From Gracilaria gracilis (taxonomy: Eukaryota; Rhodophyta; Florideophyceae; Gracilariales; Gracilariaceae), in NCBI GenBank assembly GCA_030374805.1, contig JARGSG010000200.1:372001-436000 (forward strand): DNA of 64,000 nucleotides. Reading direction: 5' to 3'. Position 1 is the stretch's first letter. Each line of letters opens with the position of its first letter. The notes under the pieces are model-generated. The model saw only the letters and a list, made by a program, of their open reading frames with translations, did not search any database and was not told where the DNA came from. Below, in pieces: positions 1-9,746 of the stretch. The position numbers and the translations under genes are program-made.

Positions 1-3000
1 ATCACACTGGCGTGGGCGAGTAGCACCGCGCGCGCGCGTGACGGCGGACAGAACTGATGCGTGGCCACGTGCGCCGCCACGTCCCACACGCGCACCGTCT
101 GGTTGCGCGACGCGGAGGCCACCTGGCTGCCATCCGCGCTCATCGACACACAAGTGACCCTGCGCATATGCCCACGCAGCGGCTCGCACAGCGCCACAAC
201 GCGCAGCGTATCCCACACGCGAACGGTGCAGTCCCACGACGCCGACGCCGCGCGGCGTCCGTCGGCGCTCGTCGCCACGCAGTTCACGACGGAGCCGTGG
301 CCGCGCAGCGCTTCGCCGACCGCCGACGCGCTGCGCACGTCCCACAAGCGAACCGTTTCGTCGAAGCCGCCGGCGGACACCAGCACCCTTCCGTCGTCAT
401 TGAGCGAAACGTCCATGACACGCACTTTGTGCCCGCGCAACACCTGCGGCAGCAACATGCCGGTCGGCCCGTCCCACAGCCGGATAGTCCCGTCCTCTGA
501 TCCCGACGCAATACACCGCCCGTCCGCACTCATCGCCACACACGATATCTCCTCGTCGTGGGGGTTCTCCCCGCAGCTGCCAATCCGTGACTCTCCGTTC
601 CTCATATCCCATACTCGAACGCTTCCGTCCCGACACCCACAAAACCCTACCGAGCCATCTTGACTAAGGCCCACGCATGTAATTAAATCGCCCTCACCAC
701 CAATTGTGACCACCGAGCACCCACCCTCATGCTCCCACATTCCAAACGCTCCTTCCAACGTACCCCATAAAACCTGTTTCCCTCTTTCAGCGAACGCTAC
801 ACTTGTCACCCACTCTCCAATCTCAGCATGGCACAAACATCTCCCTGTTTCTGCACTCCACATTCGAATAGTTCCATCCCATGATCCAGAGATGATCATA
901 TCTCCATGCTCGCTGAATGAAACACAATTCACCCGCGACTTGTGTCCTTCCATTGCTTCACAGATTGCTTCACCGCTTTGCGCATCCCACACCCATATCG
1001 CTCCATCGTGTAGTCCACACACGACCCTTCTCGCAGTCGCACTTACAGCAACACAAACCATATATTCATCTCTTCCGGTCACCAGTTCACGAGGCGCGCC
1101 ACCGCTCTGCTCGTCCCACAGAATCACTTTGCCAATATCTTTCAGCCCACATGCAACCCATCTACAATCCTCGCTCAAACCAATACACAAAATCGACGTC
1201 TCACATCTTCCTATCATTGTTTCTACATCACTTTCAGCGTCCCACTTCGTCACGTTATCTTTAGCGTCCACGCATACAGCTATTCGTCCATCACTTGACA
1301 TTGCAGCTCGCTCAAACCTTCCAGTCATTTCAACAGTTCTTCGACTACCGTGCTTCAAATTATACTTCACTATATGCACCGCTTCATCCCAAGTGAGGCA
1401 TAGCATTCTTAACTCGGCCTCATTCTTCCTAATGCACAATACTTTTCCTCCAACTTCAATACTCTCCAAAGTGGCACCGCCCGCCGAAGTCAAAAACCCT
1501 TTTCTGGCCTTCGCCCATGGCCCCTCTGCATTCCCCGCAATCTTTTCAACTTCCTGCAAAAACGAACATAGAAACTTATTATCCCCCGAATACTCTATCA
1601 GACGCCCATAAAGCTGAAAGCATATCTCACGAGGGTTTCTTGACACCGCATGGTGGCTCAGTCGCCCCGCCTGCGAAATCAAGTCCAGCGCAATCTTCTT
1701 CTCGTGCTTTCTATTCATATCAGAGCATTCGAGAACCATTTTGCCAGTCAAAACATCGTTCTCAACAGCCATCATTCCATCATTCTTCAGACGCTTCATG
1801 ATCCACTGAGGCTTCAACAGAAGCCAAATCAATTCCTCATCTTCTCCAGCGTCTTTGAGCAGGTGACAGAGGTTGCTGTCCAGATATCCATCCTCGTCAT
1901 ATATCGTCCACCATTCTCTTCTCTTGCGTTCTCTAGCAAAGTCGAGGATCGTCGTTTCGTTGACAACATCTACCTCATTATCCTTGGATATGCAGCAACA
2001 TAGTCGCCTCAAGGTGAACCAAGCCTCAGAATTTCTCCCTCCTATGCCATTCGCATTCGCAAAAGTCATTTTTGGTTCAATGTCAAATTCGAAACCAGTA
2101 TAAGGGAGGTAGTTATCCAACAAGCGCTTGGAATGCTGTTGCTTCTCATTCTTTGTATCGACCGCAAGCCCCCCAAGTATTTCGTCGTGCACGCGCAGAA
2201 CCGAACTTAGTTCTTCTTTGTTCGACGAGATCATCACATCCACAACTGCAACTGAACTCAGTGCTTTCATCACTTCCAAAACCCACCTTTCGTCAGTCAA
2301 ACACCATAGCCGTAAAAGCATCGACACGGGCACTTCCTGCTGCTTCTTTAACACACATAAAGATCGATACATTTCTCTTATTGACATGGGGAATTTTGCC
2401 TGTTCTCCACTCCGATTCCAACGAAGCTCCAGCACAGAGATTGAAGCGTTTGTAACATTCCGCACCGGTCCATATCCCTCTACGTCTCCTTCAATCATTG
2501 TATCCGGTTCTCTCCTCAGTTTCTCTAGATAGAGCTGAAGAGCATCCTCTTTGGTTCCCTTCAATGAGGGGAAGTACTCTCGAACTCCTGACCCAGTAAC
2601 AGCAAGCAGCAAAGGAACACCTCCACACGCGTCTAGTATCCTATCTAAGGCATTCTTGTTGAATTTCTTCTCAATGCAATAGTTCTCCAGCCCAGAGTGT
2701 TTCAAAAACATTACGCGCGAGTCTCCCGTTCTCCTCGGCTCAAATACTATAGACATGTCAGCCTTCTGGGCAAGTTCGTTCTCCCGAGTCGTGTATACAA
2801 GGCGGCTTTCGGCGTTGATCATACCAGCCAACACGTAGAAGGTGTTAACGTCAAATCCGTTAGCCTTCCAGACATCATCAACCAGAAAAAGACATTTGCG
2901 ATCAATAAACCATTCCTTTGCCCTACTCACAGCTCCTTCCAGTTGCTTTTCTCCACGAATGTCCTTGCCTAACTTTCGATTTCCAGTCTCTTCAACTATT

Positions 3001-3725
3001 TTTGCAATCTGCTGCGTAAGTTTATCCATCCCGGCGTCGCTACCTAGCTGCATGAATTGTACACCATCCGGGAATCTCGATTTGATATCTTCAACATCGT
3101 TCAGGCCCCGAAGAGCACAGGTCTTCCCGACCCCACCCCGACCACTAGCTACAACCGCTATCAATTTGTGGGCGGAAGTTTGAAGTACAGCTGCCTTCAG
3201 CTTTCCCTCAAACGTATCTGGGGATTCGTAGTCCAAAGTGAGTCTTGGTGGGTTGGGCGGCACAGTCCCACTTTTTCTGAACTTGATCTGGGTTTGAGAC
3301 AGGGATTCAGCGGCGTCCTTGACCATCATTCTCTCTCTGTCTTCATCTATAGCATACGCAGAGAAGTCTCTCTCTATACTCTCGACCTGAGTCAAGATTT
3401 GGTCTGCGCGCTGCACACGACTGAACTGATTAGCGCTCGAAACGTTTGGAGACAATTGCAAACATTTGTCCTTCGCGTGCTGCAGCTTAGTTCTCCAAGT
3501 GAGCAGACTGTGCTGTAGAGAGTGTTGCGTGACATCTTCTTTCATCCAATCGTCAACAAGTCGGAGGTGCATTTCCAGCAGTTTTTCAACGAGCTTCAAC
3601 CTGTCTCGATTGTCAGAGGCCATATCGTGGCGACGAACGGGAGCATTGAGTTTTTTTTCCACGTAAGTGAGAGCGGCCGGCGCCGCCTCAGCGACGGCAG
3701 CCGCTGCGGAGAATGGTTCGACCAT
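1..3725 (-). CDS. NB-ARC / WD40-repeat NLR-like receptor (C-terminus beyond left edge)
   Basis: One uninterrupted minus-strand frame runs from an ATG at 3725 to the window edge (over 1,240 codons, no intron or stop found when read codon by codon). Domains in order: a mixed helical/acidic N-terminus (about 1-170); an NB-ARC ATPase with Walker A GRGGVGKT at 195-202, kinase-2 LFLVDDVW near 279-286, a GGVPLLLAVTG motif near 372 and an MHD-type RVHDE (VHD 512-514); then from about residue 800 roughly ten WD40 repeats with typical ADGxxxASxSxDxTVRVWD blades. Known biology: NB-ARC proteins are nucleotide-switched signalling ATPases (APAF1, plant R proteins, fungal NLRs), and WD40 propellers serve as ligand-sensing or autoinhibitory ends. 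A role in innate immunity or programmed cell death is inference. The C-terminal repeats are very similar to one another and GC-rich, suggesting recent repeat exchange. A decayed paralogue lies at 19150-21693. Confidence 0.9.
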   Translation of the reverse strand, partial: MVEPFSAAAAVAEAAPAALTYVEKKLNAPVRRHDMASDNRDRLKLVEKLLEMHLRLVDDWMKEDVTQHSLQHSLLTWRTKLQHAKDKCLQLSPNVSSANQFSRVQRADQILTQVESIERDFSAYAIDEDRERMMVKDAAESLSQTQIKFRKSGTVPPNPPRLTLDYESPDTFEGKLKAAVLQTSAHKLIAVVASGRGGVGKTCALRGLNDVEDIKSRFPDGVQFMQLGSDAGMDKLTQQIAKIVEETGNRKLGKDIRGEKQLEGAVSRAKEWFIDRKCLFLVDDVWKANGFDVNTFYVLAGMINAESRLVYTTRENELAQKADMSIVFEPRRTGDSRVMFLKHSGLENYCIEKKFNKNALDRILDACGGVPLLLAVTGSGVREYFPSLKGTKEDALQLYLEKLRREPDTMIEGDVEGYGPVRNVTNASISVLELRWNRSGEQAKFPMSIREMYRSLCVLKKQQEVPVSMLLRLWCLTDERWVLEVMKALSSVAVVDVMISSNKEELSSVLRVHDEILGGLAVDTKNEKQQHSKRLLDNYLPYTGFEFDIEPKMTFANANGIGGRNSEAWFTLRRLCCCISKDNEVDVVNETTILDFARERKRREWWTIYDEDGYLDSNLCHLLKDAGEDEELIWLLLKPQWIMKRLKNDGMMAVENDVLTGKMVLECSDMNRKHEKKIALDLISQAGRLSHHAVSRNPREICFQLYGRLIEYSGDNKFLCSFLQEVEKIAGNAEGPWAKARKGFLTSAGGATLESIEVGGKVLCIRKNEAELRMLCLTWDEAVHIVKYNLKHGSRRTVEMTGRFERAAMSSDGRIAVCVDAKDNVTKWDAESDVETMIGRCETSILCIGLSEDCRWVACGLKDIGKVILWDEQSGGAPRELVTGRDEYMVCVAVSATARRVVCGLHDGAIWVWDAQSGEAICEAMEGHKSRVNCVSFSEHGDMIISGSWDGTIRMWSAETGRCLCHAEIGEWVTSVAFAERGKQVLWGTLEGAFGMWEHEGGCSVVTIGGEGDLITCVGLSQDGSVGFCGCRDGSVRVWDMRNGESRIGSCGENPHDEEISCVAMSADGRCIASGSEDGTIRLWDGPTGMLLPQVLRGHKVRVMDVSLNDDGRVLVSAGGFDETVRLWDVRSASAVGEALRGHGSVVNCVATSADGRRAASASWDCTVRVWDTLRVVALCEPLRGHMRRVTCVSMSADGSQVASASRNQTVRVWDVAAHVATHQFCPPSRARAVLLAHASV

Positions 3726-3877
3726 GTAGATCGTGAGATATCGTGAGATTGGGCGCACGAGAATGTGTAGTCACTGCTTTGGGCATCTGCGAAGAGCAAC
3801 TTCTGTGCAGAGGAAGAGGACCTGACCGAAGGAGATGTGTCGGGAACTTGGCATGGCTCCGGAGTGGCAGAGTTCGC

Positions 3878-3946
3878 ACAGCAATGCGCGGAGCACAACA
3901 ATGCGCTGATCTCAACAATGTGCTGAGCACAGCAATGCGCCGAGCA
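3878..3946. repeat. Minisatellite upstream of the NLR gene
   Basis: About four imperfect copies of an 17-18 bp unit resembling ACAGCAATGCGCGGAGC stand in tandem about 150 bp upstream of the NLR start codon. The rest of 3726-4019 shows no gene; short frames through it are not supported by any recognisable protein. Confidence 0.6.
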
Positions 3947-4527
3947 AGGCTTACACCGAGTCCGAGAATAACGGGAAATCTGCCCTTTGTCGCCTGGTTC
4001 TCAGGGCATTCCCACCAGTTACAGTGAGCGAAATCCTTATACGACACCCCACATATTCGTCCGTTGCAGGCACATTCTCCCTCCCTGAGGCTTCAAAGTC
4101 TGTGCACTTCACGCCAGTATAAAAGAGAATATAACAAAATCAATAAAAGCGCCAAAGCTTTAACAAAAACAAAGATATCCTCTAAAAGGTTACTCAAGGA
4201 GTGAAATTCCTATACGACAGGTGGACAACTGTGACACATTACGCACGCTAGAGTGGCGCTAGTAGTCAGTTTTCATTCCCTGTCTTTCTAAGACAGACGC
4301 AAAACGCCTTGTCATACTTTAAACAAGGTTATTACACGTGTTACGGTCCACCTTATTCCACTCTGACACAACACAGTCCACCAGCTCTTCCACCGACAGA
4401 AACTGCCTTGCATCCGCGTACACACGCCTCGCCAGCAAGCCCCAAAGGTTTTCAATTGGGTTCAAATCTGGGCTACGGGCAGGCCAGTCCATAACCTCGA
4501 TATTATTTGACGTAAACCAGTCTCTAG

Positions 4528-4580
4528 TGTCTATTTGACAACTGACCTCATATGAGGTCAAATGACCTCATATGAGGTCA
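4528..4580. repeat. piggyBac left terminal repeat with palindrome doublet
   Basis: After TGTCTAT come two copies of the perfect 18-bp palindrome TGACCTCATATGAGGTCA at 4543-4560 and 4563-4580, separated by 2 bp. Such doublets are likely transposase-binding sites (inference). Confidence 0.85.
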
Positions 4581-4751
4581 GTTTTTACTCACATAAATTT
4601 TAAGTAAAAGTTTTCACTTTTTAAAAAAAAAACACTTCGTCCTCACCTCCGTCGTCCTCCCTTTGATGGCGTTAACCAAAGTCGCCCATGACATGTACAC
4701 AGCAACCAAGCTGGAGCACTTTTTCACAAACGTCAACACAATCTGTACACA

Positions 4752-6842
4752 ATGGCCCCGTCAACAGACCCTCGTCGTACCGTTGGTAACAAAGTCCACA
4801 GTCGTGCCCGCCTTGTAGTTTGTGAGTCGGAAAGCAAACGCTACTTTGGATCTCTTTGGAAGACGAAAACTGTCCCTGGAACAGTGACAAAAGTTGACAT
4901 TCGACTCGTGAACGGCCGAAACTGTACATTTCTCACTATTCGGTTTGACCTCCCAAACCGCCAAAAAGAGTGTACTCTTCCTCTTTGCAGTGTAAAGGTT
5001 GGTGATGGTCTCCTTAACAGTCCACAAACTGATAATGTTGACACAGCAATTGTACCACCGTTACCGGCCCAAAATGTTGACAACCAGCCGAATGAAGGAG
5101 AACAACTGCAAAATTTGCAGGAGGCGGATCCCGTTTCACAAGCACCCCCTTCCGACCAGTCAGTGACTGTGCATGATCGTGCGTGGAACACGGAGGCAAT
5201 TTGTAGCCCTATCAATGGATGCATGCAATTGCAGCCGTGGAAGGTTATTGGCCCAGCCGGAGATTTTATCTCACCACGTCATTGCCCAAGTACGATGACA
5301 TTCATTGACTATTTTTTATGGATGTTCCCCATTGGACATCTGAAGACTATTGTGGAGAAGACGAACAAGAACTTGGAAAATGATGGTGCCTCTTCGACGA
5401 GTGGTGGAGAGCTTTTAAGGTTCTTTGGCGTGATGGTTTTAATAAGCAGGCTGGAGTTTTCCAATAGAAGAGATCTTTGGGGTTCAAAACCAGCATCCAG
5501 GTTTATGTCTCAGCCTGTGATTGGTGAAGCAATGTCACGAAATAGGTTTGAAACTCTAAGGCGTTGTATTTGTTTCAGTGGTAACGCTGCTCAAGAGGAT
5601 TATGGCACGGCTCGCTGGAATTTAGTCACTGATTTCGTGAAAGCCATCAATGATCACCGCCGTTCTTTCGTGACACCTTCACATGCTTTATGCGTTGATG
5701 AGAGTATGTCACGCTGGTATGGGCTGGGGGGAGACTGGATTGATGTGGGGCTTCCACATTATACCGCGCTGGATCGAAAACCAGAAAACGGGTTGGAAAT
5801 GAAAACCGTTTGTTGCGGAAGAAGTGGTATCATGCTAAATATTGAGCTCAATATGGGATCTGAAGCCCCTGATCAGGATTTTGATGCAGAACATACTCAT
5901 GGAACTGCTATTTTACTTCGATTAGTCCAGCCATGGTTTGGGTCTGGACGCCATGTCTGTGCAGATTCTTTTTTTGCATCGGTGAGAACAGCTAATGCTC
6001 TTTTGGAAAAAGGACTGCGCTTTACTGGGGTTATCAAGAATGCAACACGTCAATTTCCTATGAAGCATTTATCAGAGAAGACCTTAGAGAATCGTGGAGA
6101 TTTTGTTTCAATGGTTTCGAAGGGGAACGGTTTGAATACTGATCTAATGGCGGTAATGTGGGTCGATAGGGAACGAAGGTACTTTATATCAACATGCAAC
6201 ACGGTGAACCCTGGAAACCCAATAATGCGACAAAGATGGAGACGACAAGGAAATGTTTCGAGGAAAGTTGAACTTGAAGTACCGATACCAGAGGTTTGTG
6301 AGGAATACTATAAAACGTGTTCAATGATTGACAGACACAACAGATGCCGCCAAGATGAATTAAAACTGGAGAAGAAAATCGAGGTCAAAGATTGGTCGTT
6401 CCGTGTGAATTCATCTTTATTATCCATTTGTATGGTTGATGCGTGGATGCTTTACAAAGCTGGTAATGGTATGCGAAAGTTATTATCTCCATATAACTTC
6501 TATTCAAAGTTGGCTGACGAGCTTATCACTAATACGTGGGACCGGACCGCTTTGATGACTCGAGATGAAGAACATATGGAAATAGAAGATGATATTCCGA
6601 AACCTGCAGGAACTGGTGTGCATCTTATGCAGACTAATCGCAAGAGAAAAACTAAGGATGGAATGATTACGAAGTCTTCATATCAAGGACGATGCAAAGT
6701 GTGCAAAGGGAATATGAAGTCTAAGTTTTTATGTTCTGAATGCTATATATCTTTGAAATGTGAAGTGTATTTATGTCACACTGGTACAGGAAGAGACTGC
6801 TTTAAGAACCACATTGAGTTTCGTCACGGTGTTAAAAAGTAA
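4752..6842 (+). CDS. piggyBac-type transposase (DDE_Tnp_1_7), intact
   Basis: A 696-residue single-exon protein. After a variable 150-residue N-terminus it carries the piggyBac transposase fold: the region from about 175 to 260 with FFGVMVLISRLEF, the first catalytic Asp in LCVDESMSRWYGLGG, the second in HVCADSFFASV, and the late Asp in CSMIDRHNRCR. The C-terminus has a Cys/His-rich finger (CKVCKGN, CSECYISLKC, then C and H to the end), equivalent to the CRD that binds terminal repeats in this family. The protein cuts and pastes its own element in the nucleus. Length is at the upper end for the family (usually about 550-650), the excess being N-terminal. No stop or frameshift is seen. Confidence 0.93.
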   Translation: MAPSTDPRRTVGNKVHSRARLVVCESESKRYFGSLWKTKTVPGTVTKVDIRLVNGRNCTFLTIRFDLPNRQKECTLPLCSVKVGDGLLNSPQTDNVDTAIVPPLPAQNVDNQPNEGEQLQNLQEADPVSQAPPSDQSVTVHDRAWNTEAICSPINGCMQLQPWKVIGPAGDFISPRHCPSTMTFIDYFLWMFPIGHLKTIVEKTNKNLENDGASSTSGGELLRFFGVMVLISRLEFSNRRDLWGSKPASRFMSQPVIGEAMSRNRFETLRRCICFSGNAAQEDYGTARWNLVTDFVKAINDHRRSFVTPSHALCVDESMSRWYGLGGDWIDVGLPHYTALDRKPENGLEMKTVCCGRSGIMLNIELNMGSEAPDQDFDAEHTHGTAILLRLVQPWFGSGRHVCADSFFASVRTANALLEKGLRFTGVIKNATRQFPMKHLSEKTLENRGDFVSMVSKGNGLNTDLMAVMWVDRERRYFISTCNTVNPGNPIMRQRWRRQGNVSRKVELEVPIPEVCEEYYKTCSMIDRHNRCRQDELKLEKKIEVKDWSFRVNSSLLSICMVDAWMLYKAGNGMRKLLSPYNFYSKLADELITNTWDRTALMTRDEEHMEIEDDIPKPAGTGVHLMQTNRKRKTKDGMITKSSYQGRCKVCKGNMKSKFLCSECYISLKCEVYLCHTGTGRDCFKNHIEFRHGVKK

Positions 6843-7136
6843 TTGAAGCACATCTGTTGTCAACAAGAACGTCAACATAGAAGTAAACAAGCGCTGATAT
6901 TGAATAAAAACACATAAAGAATCACATTATCAACAAGTGTTCATTTGCCTTAAGCCCCCTACTAATTCAATCCGCGTTATTGAACATGCTAGATAATGTT
7001 TACACTCTGACGAAACTGCCCCTTTAACAGATGTCACCTTGTTCTGTCTGTTGTTCAAGTGGGTGTTGCAAACGTTCTTAGTGTAAACATATTACTAGAA
7101 TTAGTCGAGCTCCATAAAAAGTTTTCGAGTTTTAAT

Positions 7137-7207
7137 AAACTCAGCGAGGTTTGAACTCACGTTTAATTTGCTCACATAGGATATCTTATCCACTGAGCTG
7201 TGATTAC
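7137..7207 (-). other. tRNA-like (pol III-type) sequence inside piggyBac 3' region
   Basis: On the minus strand this 71-nt stretch has an A-box-like CAGCTCAGTGGAT, a B-box-like AGTTCAAACCT inside a pairing T-arm (GTGAG/CTCGC), and a partly pairing acceptor stem. The anticodon and D stems do not fold properly, so it is not a working tRNA. A tRNA relic or the head of a SINE is possible. Confidence 0.3.
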
Positions 7208-7335
7208 TGGCCGTTTTGCCCTACAGACTACTACTTAAACGACTGTTCAAGGACTTTTCAAATTTTGAAATTTGAAAAGTCCGCATTATAGGTCCGGAAT
7301 GTAATTTTTTGGTTTATTTTACTCTCTCAACGGGC

Positions 7336-7394
7336 TGACCTCATATGAGGTCATTTTGACCTCATATGAGGTCAACGCGTTGGTCCGATAGACA
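7336..7394. repeat. piggyBac right terminal repeat with palindrome doublet
   Basis: The same 18-bp palindrome occurs at 7336-7353 and 7357-7374, separated by 3 bp, followed by the inverted terminus ending ATAGACA at 7394. It mirrors the left end, with a slightly longer spacer between the palindromes and the tip. Confidence 0.85.
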
Positions 7395-9095
7395 CTAGTA
7401 AACTAAGAGGTATGAATTGCAGCATTATCCTGTTGAAAAACCCAAGTTCCTACGTAGGTCCTTGCCACATACGGCATAAGATAGTCCTCTAACGTCTCCA
7501 CGTACTTTTTAGAATCCTGATAACCATGTAAAACTGACAATGTTCCTACACCAGTTTTTGAAAAACATCCCCAAACCATGACCATACCTCCCCCCTTTTG
7601 TCGTTTAGACATACTCTTCTCCTCCCTCCGCATATCGTGCCAATAGTAGGCAAAGCCGTCCGGGCCATCCAGTTAAATTTTTTCTCATCAGAAAACACAA
7701 CCCGTCTCCAATCTCCAGATGCCCATGCATGCCTACGTCTTGCTCAATTTAGGCGATGCAGTTTGTGGTAGTACTGCAGTAGTGGGGCCTTGTTAATCTT
7801 CTTGAACTTTAGATGAGATGTTTCCGAAAGAATTTGCTGCACACGCCGCTTTGATATTGGCAACTGAAGAGCGGTCTTCAGCTGTGATGCGGATTGATGA
7901 CCTTTCGCTGCTTCCGTAACCAACCGACGGCGGGCGGTGACCGACAGCTTTGTTCCTTTTGCAGGCGGTTTCGTTTTCCGATACTCGGCTGGGTTCTTCA
8001 AATAGCGAAATATGACGTCTCTGCTACGTCCAATGTTTCTCGAAATTGCTGCTACAGAGCGGCCACTTGCTTTAAAGGCCTCTATTTTGCCTGTTTCTTT
8101 GTAGGTTAGTAATTGGCCCTTCGGCATGTTTAGTGTGTTTGAAAGGGATGTAGTAAACTTGAAGGTTGCTTTCGGACTGAATACTGATGTTCAGTTTATT
8201 TAGATTGGTGCTACTGGCTGTGCTTTCTACAAATTGTATACCTGTTGTATAGCTACTTGGCGGCCAGTAGTAGCCGTTTTGTTTTAACGCCAGAATGGCG
8301 GCTGTTTCCAAAAAAAACACAGCTCGTTTAATTCGCTTTTATGTAACGTATGCAGTAAACCCTTGTTAGAAGAATGCGGAGCATGGACAGCATTTGCATC
8401 CTTCTAAGGCGGTTAGGGATAAAACGAGGGAAGTCTTGATGTAGTCTAGCATAGAGTTACGAGCTCTTACTGAGCCCCAAAGAACGACGTTATGCGAGAA
8501 AACGTCATATTGGAAATACGTCGAATGAGTAACAAACTTTGGGTTCTTCTTAGAAGTAGTACAGCTTGAGTGTAACCTTCCTTTTTCTCCTTCAAAGTCA
8601 GAAGCACAACAGCCGAGTACCTCAGCTTGTCCTCAATTGCCAAGTCTTCCAACAACGTAGTGTTTCTGTCTTCTTCGACACAGTCTTTTTTATAATTATT
8701 GGGTTTTAGCCGTTTACGTGCAACCGCGGTTGGTGGCTATTGCGGTAAAAATTTATGAACTACATAGGAGAAAAACTTTATAATTAAATAATATATCCTT
8801 ACAACAAGGGGGCATTGTATCATAAAATCTCTGTTTTATGTAACATTTGCTTTTTCCAGTTCTCCTACATTATTTCTATATCCGTTTCCTAAGCAATCAT
8901 TCCTAAAGCTACCCAAAGCGGGTTCTCGCTCGCGTAGATGGCTACCATATCCTATTATGCTGGATATCCATCTTACGCGGTACCCGTATACCAAGGGTCT
9001 ACTGTAGTCTATGTAAAGCACTAATTGTAAGCTGCATCACCCGCGCATGTGCGGACTGAAACCTGGGGTGTCGTATAGCCGTTTCGCGCACTGTA

Positions 9096-9746
9096 GACCA
9101 CGACCAAAGCCTGAAATAGTAGCCGATGAGTTTTAGGACCGAGGGTGACACCACGTACAACGACGTGTATACACTGTCAAAACATAGTGCAAACGCCGTC
9201 CTAAAACAATTGTTCTGATTGATTTTTTAGGAAAATCAGACTAAACGACAACACTTTTAGGGTGGATCCCTAGGCTTTGGGCAGAATTCGCTACACGTGT
9301 GCCCCTGTCATGTCCTGTAGAGCCCCGCACGGACCAACCAGTTCTGGAGTAAAGGCTTTGCGCATACCGGTAGGAATGCCCTCAGGGAAATATCGTTACG
9401 GACGGGAAGATATCGATATTTTCCCTCCAGGGAGGGAAAATATCATCACCATCATACACCGCTCACATTTCGATATTTACCTGAGAACCAGGACGACGAC
9501 AAACACGTTATCAACGTGGCACTCGAGTGCGATGTGAGCCCTCGGGATGGTTATTTTCCCGAGGCTCCTCCTCGGGAATAAACAATTTAAATGGGAGAAA
9601 CCCAACTGTAGACAACTTGTCATTACGAAAGGTGACAAAAAATATTGCAGCAAACTGCAAAACGTGATTTTAGAATAGTAATTAATAAAAAGTTAAACCA
9701 CGTGCTACGTGTATTGAACTAATCGCTTCTGTTGATCGTCATGCGT
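9096..9746. other. Gene-free stretch with nested inverted repeats
   Basis: No coding region is supported. It contains a 14-bp perfect inverted repeat at 9415-9444 (arms GATATTTTCCCTCC, 2-bp spacer), a TTTTAGGAC/GTCCTAAAA pair at about 9130 and 9200, and CTCGGGA/TCCCGAG pairs near 9540-9580. This pattern is typical of a small decayed DNA element. Confidence 0.4.

Larger units (their letters stand above)
4528..7394 (+). mobile_element. piggyBac-type transposon with CTAG target duplication
   Basis: Terminal inverted repeats start TGTCTAT and contain two copies each of an 18-bp palindrome. The element is flanked by CTAG at 4524-4527 and 7395-7398, and lies inside the Tc1 transposase gene on the opposite strand. 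It contains one intact transposase gene, with AATAAA at about 6903 downstream of the stop. The 6843-7335 stretch after the gene is noncoding apart from a tRNA-like sequence. An intact coding region and well-kept ends suggest a young insertion. Confidence 0.85.
4319..8127 (-). pseudogene. Tc1-type DD34E transposase, disrupted
   Basis: Reads from ATG 8127 on the minus strand: an N-terminal paired-like HTH (GKIEAFKASGRSVAAISRN), then the DDE_3 catalytic core with VVFSDEKKF (first Asp), FQQDNAAIHTS (second Asp) and ARSPDLNPIENLWG (Glu), the order and spacing of Tc1 transposases. It is broken by TGA at 7744-7746, a one-base loss near 7672, a TAG at 7403-7405, and the 2.9-kb piggyBac element between the second Asp and the Glu motif. 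Removing that element and one CTAG copy brings HTS and the downstream TRDWFTSNN back into one reading frame. The transposase is non-functional. Confidence 0.9.
4022..9093 (-). mobile_element. Tc1/mariner DNA transposon, split by piggyBac
   Basis: Ends are inverted repeats of about 28 bp, beginning CAGTGAGCGAAA on the left and CAGTGCGCGAAA on the right (read inward) and both containing TATACGACACCCC. They are flanked by TA at 4020-4021 and 9094-9095, the family's target duplication. A second, internal copy of the TIR core (CTATACGACAG) near 4211 suggests an IR/DR-type left end. Without the piggyBac insertion the element would be about 2.2 kb. Its 5' noncoding part (8128-9093) holds no gene I can recognise. 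Confidence 0.85.

Noticed and set aside
61..663. Plus-strand frame of 200 codons in the NLR region
   Set aside because: It is the reflection of the minus-strand WD40 blades (repeated SHTRTV pattern mirrors VRVWD).
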